Shown piece by piece: positions 6,212-10,053 of a stretch of DNA of 10,053 nt. The notes below the pieces were generated by a model. It was not told the origin of the DNA. It searched no databases and saw only the letters and a program-made list of their open reading frames with translations. A program made the translations under genes and the position numbers. The DNA is from Fidelibacterota bacterium (GTDB taxonomy: Bacteria; Fidelibacterota; UBA2242): contig DPVY01000222.1 of the NCBI GenBank assembly GCA_003527965.1, positions 1 through 10,053 of the forward strand. Direction: 5' to 3'. The stretch's first letter is position 1; each line of letters starts with the position of its first letter.

Positions 6212-6685
6212 TTATGTTTTTGCAGCATACTTCGCCGAACCAAATGCGAATTTCACGGCTTCTTCAGGAGTATCTACAGCAACAACCCCTTTGATATCCC
6301 AGGAATGCAGTGTAAATACCGGAATCTGAAACTGGAAGCAATAGGCGATTTCCGAAAGAGTGCCGTATTCACCGCCAATGGCAATCACCGCCGAGGCGGT
6401 GCGGGCGATAATCGAATTGCGCGCCAGCCCGATGCCGGTGGCTATCGGGACAGTCACCCAGGGATTGGCGTCTTTTATATCATCGCCGGGTAAAATCCCG
6501 ACGGTAAGACCGCCGGCTTGCGCCGCGCCTTTACAGACAGCTTCCATGATGCCGCCGCGCCCGCCGCAAACAAGGATAGCGCCTTTTTCGGCAATTAGTC
6601 TGCCGACTTCCATAGCCTGTTGATAAAGAGATTCATCACAATCTCTCCCGCCGATTACGGCAATGATTTTCTTTTTTTCACTCAT
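6212..6685 (-). CDS. TIGR00725-type SLOG/LOG-like nucleotide-binding protein
   Basis: The 157-residue protein has the Rossmann-like fold of the LOG/DprA (SLOG) superfamily: an initial IIAVIGGRDCDE (7-18), LVCGGRGGIMEAVCKGA (38-54), and IAIGGEYGTLSEIAY (101-115), a variant of the PGGxGTxxE motif of LOG phosphoribohydrolases. That pattern fits the TIGR00725 family, whose substrate is not established; cytokinin-type LOG activity should not be assumed because the PGG is replaced by IGG. A longer in-frame reading exists, but the ATG at 6685 is chosen: similarity begins there and it overlaps the asnS stop as ATGA, so the two are probably translated together. It is the last gene of the asnS unit before the GxxExxY cassette. 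No terminator was recognised after it. Confidence 0.85.
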   Translation of the reverse strand: MSEKKKIIAVIGGRDCDESLYQQAMEVGRLIAEKGAILVCGGRGGIMEAVCKGAAQAGGLTVGILPGDDIKDANPWVTVPIATGIGLARNSIIARTASAVIAIGGEYGTLSEIAYCFQFQIPVFTLHSWDIKGVVAVDTPEEAVKFAFGSAKYAAKT

Positions 6686-7977
6686 GGTCTCAGCCGGTAA
6701 ATGGTTCTTGCAAAAGGAATCGCTTCGCGGATCTGTACGACACCGGACATCCATTGAACCAACCGTTCCAGTCCGACGCCAAATCCGCTGTGCGGAACGG
6801 AGCCGTATTTCCGCAAATCCAAAAACCACTGATATTCATCCAGTGGCATATCTTCAGCGACCATTCTCTGATACAGAAGATCATGATCATCTTCCCTCTG
6901 AGAACCGCCAATGATTTCACCAAACCCTTCCGGCGCGATCAGGTCTGCGCCAAGCACCAGATCGGGATTATCTTTATCCCGTTTCATATAAAATGCTTTA
7001 ATCTCTTTTGGCCATTTTTCAACAAAAATCGGTACGTCAGAATCTTCCGTCAACATCACTTCATCTTTGGCGCCCAGGTCATTCTCATTGCCAATCTTCG
7101 AACCCTTGCTACGCAGATATTCGACCGCTTCCCTGTGGGTCATCCTCCTGAAAGGGGCATCGGCTTTCTTTAATTTTTCCACATCCCGTTCCAGAATTTC
7201 CAACTCCATAGCATTTTTCTCCAGCACCGACCGAATCACAAATCGAATTAATTCTTCCTGGATTTTGAGATTCTCGTCGTGTTCCACAAAAGCGGCTTCG
7301 GCGTCCATCATCCAGAATTCGGTCAAATGCTTGCGGGTTTTGGATTTTTCCGCCCGGAATACCGGACCGAAATCGTAAACTCTGCCCAAACTCATAATTC
7401 CGGCTTCGAGATAGAGCTGACCACTCTGAGACAGATAGGCATTGCCCAGATCAAAGTAAGGCACGGTAAACAGGGTAGTCGTCCCTTCGCAGGCATTCGG
7501 CGTCAACAATGGCGAGTCAAAACGAACAAAGGCGTTTTGGTTCAAATATTCCGTAATGGCATAATAAACCGTATGCCGAATCCTTAGAATAGCCCATTGC
7601 TTGCTGGAACGCAGCCACAGGTGCCGGTTATCCATTAAAAATTCGACGCCGTGGTCTTTCAGAGCAATGGGATAATCATTGGCAATTTGTACAACCTCAA
7701 GATCCTTCACAACAATCTCATAACCGCCGGGTGAACGTTTATCCTCATGGATCAATCCTTTTACAATGATCGAAGATTCCTGGCTTAATTCATCCTTTTT
7801 ATTGAAAACCTCCTCGCTAACTTCGTTCTTTAAGACCACGCCCTGAATAATTCCGGTGCCATCCCGCAAAATAAGAAACCAGATTTTTCCGCTGGAGCGT
7901 TTATTATACACCCACCCCTTTAAGGTGACTTCCCGGTCATTATAGTCCTTAACGTCTTTTACTAAAACCCAACTCAT
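6682..7977 (-). CDS. asnS: Asparaginyl-tRNA synthetase
   Basis: This class II enzyme attaches asparagine to tRNA(Asn) in the cytoplasm using ATP. An N-terminal OB-fold anticodon-binding domain (about 1-105, with VTLKGWVYNKRSSGKIWFL) precedes the catalytic core. Motif 2 appears as PVFRAEKSKTRKHLTEFW (205-222), and motif 3 as GFGVGLERLVQW (398-409) followed by REAIPFARTIYRLRP at the C-terminus. HLTEF rather than the HxPEF or HLxQF usual in aspartyl enzymes supports asparagine specificity. At 431 residues it is shorter than the E. coli type (466) and looks closer to the compact Thermus/archaeal-like subfamily, which I state with moderate confidence. The ATG at 7977 has GAGGAG three bases upstream, a rather short spacing. 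The stop overlaps the start of the TIGR00725 gene. Confidence 0.95.
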   Translation of the reverse strand: MSWVLVKDVKDYNDREVTLKGWVYNKRSSGKIWFLILRDGTGIIQGVVLKNEVSEEVFNKKDELSQESSIIVKGLIHEDKRSPGGYEIVVKDLEVVQIANDYPIALKDHGVEFLMDNRHLWLRSSKQWAILRIRHTVYYAITEYLNQNAFVRFDSPLLTPNACEGTTTLFTVPYFDLGNAYLSQSGQLYLEAGIMSLGRVYDFGPVFRAEKSKTRKHLTEFWMMDAEAAFVEHDENLKIQEELIRFVIRSVLEKNAMELEILERDVEKLKKADAPFRRMTHREAVEYLRSKGSKIGNENDLGAKDEVMLTEDSDVPIFVEKWPKEIKAFYMKRDKDNPDLVLGADLIAPEGFGEIIGGSQREDDHDLLYQRMVAEDMPLDEYQWFLDLRKYGSVPHSGFGVGLERLVQWMSGVVQIREAIPFARTIYRLRP

Positions 7978-8051
7978 AGACTCCTCATTTTTTCAGATTA
8001 ACCTTTCAAAACAACTATCATATCTTGTTTTCTTACTCGTTAAATACCTAT

Positions 8052-8345
8052 TCAGCCACTGAACCACAGAGCGCTCTGAGCCTCGAAGACAGGATCAAAC
8101 CGCTCAACACTCTTCAACTCAACAACAACTTTATTCTCTACAACCAAGTCAATTCTGAATTCACCAACCTTATGATGTTTATATTTCACCGGAAGGATTT
8201 TCTGCCGCTCATAAGAAAGATTTTCTTCGTTAAATTCAATACAAATGGCAGATTCATATATTGATTCCAAAAGCCCTGGTCCCAAGTGTCTGTGAACTTC
8301 AATCGCACAACCAATAATTTTTTCTGTTATTTTGTTTAATTCCAT
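8052..8345 (-). CDS. GxxExxY family protein, C-terminally truncated
   Basis: The 97-residue product is a second GxxExxY protein: IIGCAIEVHRHLGPG (10-24), GLLESIY (24-30), and FRIDLVVENKVVVELKSVE (63-81). The usual C-terminal third (a TYLKL and GLLINF block) is absent. After FEAQ the frame runs into SALWFSG and a TGA, residues encoded by repeat sequence rather than by the family. The gene is therefore shortened at its 3' end, probably by the repeat itself, and may be non-functional although the ELK region survives. Its ATG lies inside one unit of a 44-bp tandem repeat whose other unit carries a decoy ATG. It sits between lptE and asnS, with no functional tie to either. Confidence 0.75.
   Translation of the reverse strand: MELNKITEKIIGCAIEVHRHLGPGLLESIYESAICIEFNEENLSYERQKILPVKYKHHKVGEFRIDLVVENKVVVELKSVERFDPVFEAQSALWFSG
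8054..8071 (+). repeat. Inverted end of GxxExxY cassette, left
   Basis: AGCCACTGAACCACAGAG on the plus strand reads inward toward the gene. At the far end the minus strand reads AGCCACAGAGCCACTGAG; 15 of 18 positions agree. It overlaps the last codons of the truncated GxxExxY gene and supplies its stop codon. Confidence 0.6.
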
Positions 8346-8416
8346 CTCTGTTTCTTCAGTGGCTCTGTGGCTGGTTTATTTAATTTCATCTCTGCCCTCT
8401 CAGTGGCTCTGTGGCT
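8329..8416 (-). repeat. Two 44-bp tandem repeats carrying the inverted end
   Basis: Units 8329-8372 and 8373-8416 each contain, on the minus strand, an identical 17-base AGCCACAGAGCCACTGA, then a variable five bases, CAGAGATG and an A/T-rich AATTAAA-type tail. The ATG in the inner unit (8345) is the GxxExxY start; the ATG in the outer unit (8389) leads to a 17-codon frame that ends quickly. The outer edge lies 18 bases before the lptE stop codon. No clear target-site duplication was found next to either end. Confidence 0.75.
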
Positions 8417-8434
8417 AAATATTTAATTATTAAA

Positions 8435-8968
8435 TTACCATCCTGCCAGAATTGAGTTGATGATATCCTCCGTGATATTGTCAATCGATTCTTCCAGCGC
8501 CAGTATACGTGTTCGCTCAGTCGCTCCGGTAGGATCATATTCGCTATAGCCGGTAAACTGTTTTTTAAACAGGCTTTTATTTTCAATTTTATCAAACCAC
8601 TCCACTTCGATTTTCAACGTCAGCCGGTATTCAGTCACCGCTTCGGGCGTGTCGCTTCCCGATTCCTTAAAGACGAGAGGTTTGTCCTGGATACTCAAAA
8701 TGGAACCATATAAAATGGAATGGGCATTCTCCTCTTCCACGAGTTTCAGGATATTCTCCTGAATGAATCCAATTCTGATCTGATCCGTTACGACTTGCTG
8801 AATATTAAATTCGGCGGTTTTATCGCTAAAAAGCGGAATGGCAATATTCTTTATATGGGGCGGCAATGTCCCTTTGAAAGAGTAATACCAGCAGGCAGAA
8901 TTGCTCAACAACATAAATACCACAAGAATTATCCCGACAATTTGATATTTGATATTTCTATAGTCCAT
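8435..8968 (-). CDS. lptE: LptE-like LPS-assembly lipoprotein
   Basis: LptE is an outer-membrane lipoprotein that plugs LptD and helps deliver lipopolysaccharide to the cell surface. The 177-residue product has a lipoprotein signal: a short charged start, a hydrophobic stretch IVGIILVVFMLL (10-21) and the lipobox SNSAC with lipidated C26. The mature part opens WYYSFKGTLPPHIKNIAIPLF, a typical LptE beginning, followed by DKTAEFNIQQVVTDQI and a C-terminal helical end (ALEESIDNITEDIINSIL). The ATG at 8968 overlaps the end of the upstream sigma-54 regulator by 11 bases, so the two are probably cotranscribed and coupled; GGA lies about 14 bases upstream, a weak site that fits coupling. The family is divergent in sequence, so the call rests on the lipobox, the mature N-terminus and the neighbour gene. 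Confidence 0.85.
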   Translation of the reverse strand: MDYRNIKYQIVGIILVVFMLLSNSACWYYSFKGTLPPHIKNIAIPLFSDKTAEFNIQQVVTDQIRIGFIQENILKLVEEENAHSILYGSILSIQDKPLVFKESGSDTPEAVTEYRLTLKIEVEWFDKIENKSLFKKQFTGYSEYDPTGATERTRILALEESIDNITEDIINSILAGW

Positions 8969-10053
8969 ATTCTTTTATTTTCCGGTATAATGTACGTTCA
9001 CTGATTTTCAAGGCATTGGCGGTTTGTCGTTTTCGAAAGTTAAATTTTTTAAGGGTTTTTGCAATGAGTTCCTTCTCAACTTCTTCGAGGGAGACTTCCC
9101 CAAGTAAATTCGGATTGACTATCTGGTCACCGTAAGTATCAAAAACATGCTCCCCTGTGGCAACCTCTTCTTTGGATACCGGCGCTATCAGGTGCTGCAT
9201 CTCGTCACTGCTTAGAGAAGCATCAAAATGAACCGGTTTTAAATCGCCGGTAACCGCATCTTTGATATCGTTTATATCTCTCCGTATGAGAAAAATCTGC
9301 TGAAGAATCAGCTCTCTTTCAGCCTGATCGATACTTTTAGAAATTTTCACCGGCAGGTTTAATGATGGGGCTCGCCGTTCAAGGTGCAAGCGCCTGGCGA
9401 TCATGGCACTGGTGATCACCTCACCCTTCTGCAATACGATCATACTTTCAATAAAATTTTTCAACTCCCGGATATTCCCGGGCCAGGAATAATTTTCCAA
9501 TAAATGGATGGCGCTGGGAGAAAAGCCTTTGAATGGAATGTTATTCCGGTTCGCAAAATCCAGGGCGAATTTTTCGATCAAGAGCGGTATATCTTCACTA
9601 TGATGCCGCAACGCCGGCGCCACAATCGTAATGGTTTTTAAACGATAGTATAGATCTTTCCTGAAATTTTCTTTTTCGATCTCTTCCGCCAAATCCTTGT
9701 TAGTCGCGGCAATGATTCGAACATCGACCTTTTTTCCCAGGGAACCGCCCACCGGCAGAAATTCGCCTAATTCCAGGACCCGCAGCAATTTCACCTGGGT
9801 TTCCAGGGGCATTTCCCCGATTTCGTCTAAAAAGATTGTCCCGTTAGCGGCGGTCTCGAAGTAGCCTTTGCGGTCTTCAATCGCACCGGTAAAAGATCCT
9901 TTGACATGTCCGAACAGTTCGCTTTCCAGGATACCCGCCGGTATTGCGCCGCAATTAACCTTCACAAAATTTTGATGTTTTCGGATACTATGACGATGAA
10001 GGGCATCGGCAATCAGTTCCTTACCGGTACCGCTCTCGCCGACAATCAATACC
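8958..10053 (-). CDS. Sigma-54-dependent transcriptional activator, N-terminus outside window
   Basis: This is an enhancer-binding AAA+ activator that remodels RNA polymerase carrying sigma-54. The frame is open to the window edge, so the start and any sensor domain are not seen; a TTG near the edge should not be taken as the start, because the frame already encodes the Walker A strand there. Visible in order: Walker A GESGTGKE, the sigma-54 contact loop GSFTGA (GAFTGA with Ser for Ala), Walker B TIFLDEIGEM, a sensor region (AATNKDL), YSWPGNIRELKN, a long linker of about 130 residues, and a C-terminal Fis-type helix-turn-helix (RQTANALKISERTLYRKIKE). The Ser variant of the loop occurs in functional activators. 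Signal and targets are unknown. Overlap with lptE suggests one transcription unit. Confidence 0.93.
   Translation of the reverse strand, partial: VLIVGESGTGKELIADALHRHSIRKHQNFVKVNCGAIPAGILESELFGHVKGSFTGAIEDRKGYFETAANGTIFLDEIGEMPLETQVKLLRVLELGEFLPVGGSLGKKVDVRIIAATNKDLAEEIEKENFRKDLYYRLKTITIVAPALRHHSEDIPLLIEKFALDFANRNNIPFKGFSPSAIHLLENYSWPGNIRELKNFIESMIVLQKGEVITSAMIARRLHLERRAPSLNLPVKISKSIDQAERELILQQIFLIRRDINDIKDAVTGDLKPVHFDASLSSDEMQHLIAPVSKEEVATGEHVFDTYGDQIVNPNLLGEVSLEEVEKELIAKTLKKFNFRKRQTANALKISERTLYRKIKEYGL

Noticed and set aside
8025..8264. Plus-strand frame over the truncated GxxExxY gene
   Set aside because: It is antisense to the GLLESIY/ELK-bearing gene and shows no family motif.
8054..8416. 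CCACAGAG/CCACTGA repeats as a CRISPR array
   Set aside because: Only two tandem units without equal unique spacers, plus one inverted copy; no cas gene is nearby.
8040..8425. Target-site duplication around the GxxExxY cassette
   Set aside because: TAAATA occurs on both sides but not immediately outside both ends, and the flanks are A/T-rich, so chance is a sufficient explanation.
8386..8595. Minus-strand frame of 69 codons near the lptE end
   Set aside because: It overlaps lptE in another frame and ends in repeat DNA; lptE has a lipobox and a family-like mature sequence.

Overview
This window reads as a piece of chromosome from a Gram-negative bacterium, because it encodes an LptE-like outer-membrane lipoprotein. 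It is probably a member of the FCB (Bacteroidetes-like) assemblage. That placement is an inference: a sigma-54 activator directly followed by lptE is an arrangement I associate with that group. The short asparaginyl-tRNA synthetase and a TCCCGATATATCGGGA-type palindrome are compatible with it but not diagnostic. Every gene I can support lies on the minus strand, so transcription runs from high to low coordinates.

Right part (about 10053 to 6212), housekeeping. A sigma-54-dependent AAA+ activator, cut by the window edge, overlaps lptE by 11 bases. Next comes a small GxxExxY cassette, then asnS, which overlaps a TIGR00725-type SLOG/nucleotide-binding gene by four bases (ATGA). The GxxExxY gene here is shortened. 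Similar terminal inverted repeats lie at its two ends, and its start region is duplicated as a 44-bp tandem repeat.

Middle (about 6200 to 5577). A second, full-length GxxExxY gene is bracketed by inverted purine/pyrimidine runs. An A+T-rich leader with an 18-bp perfect palindrome then precedes the defence locus.

Left part (5576 to 259), a Type III restriction-modification island: mod (617 aa), a 5'-truncated DUF1828-like gene, a 28-codon relic of a res start, a DUF1016 (YhcG) N-terminal stub, and an intact res (874 aa). Mod and Res look complete, so the system could be active. The stretch between them (3721-2880) is a scar: the 5' end of res occurs twice with the DUF1016 stub between the copies, and an 11-base identical motif sits at the same distance before each res start. 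An acylphosphatase gene, truncated by the window edge, starts six bases after res.

Taken together, the Mod protein would methylate an asymmetric site, Res would cleave unmodified DNA in complex with Mod, and the small genes between them look like leftovers of cassette exchange. The two GxxExxY units, each with its own style of inverted ends, are the best candidates for a poorly described mobile module. No tRNA, rRNA or CRISPR array was seen.
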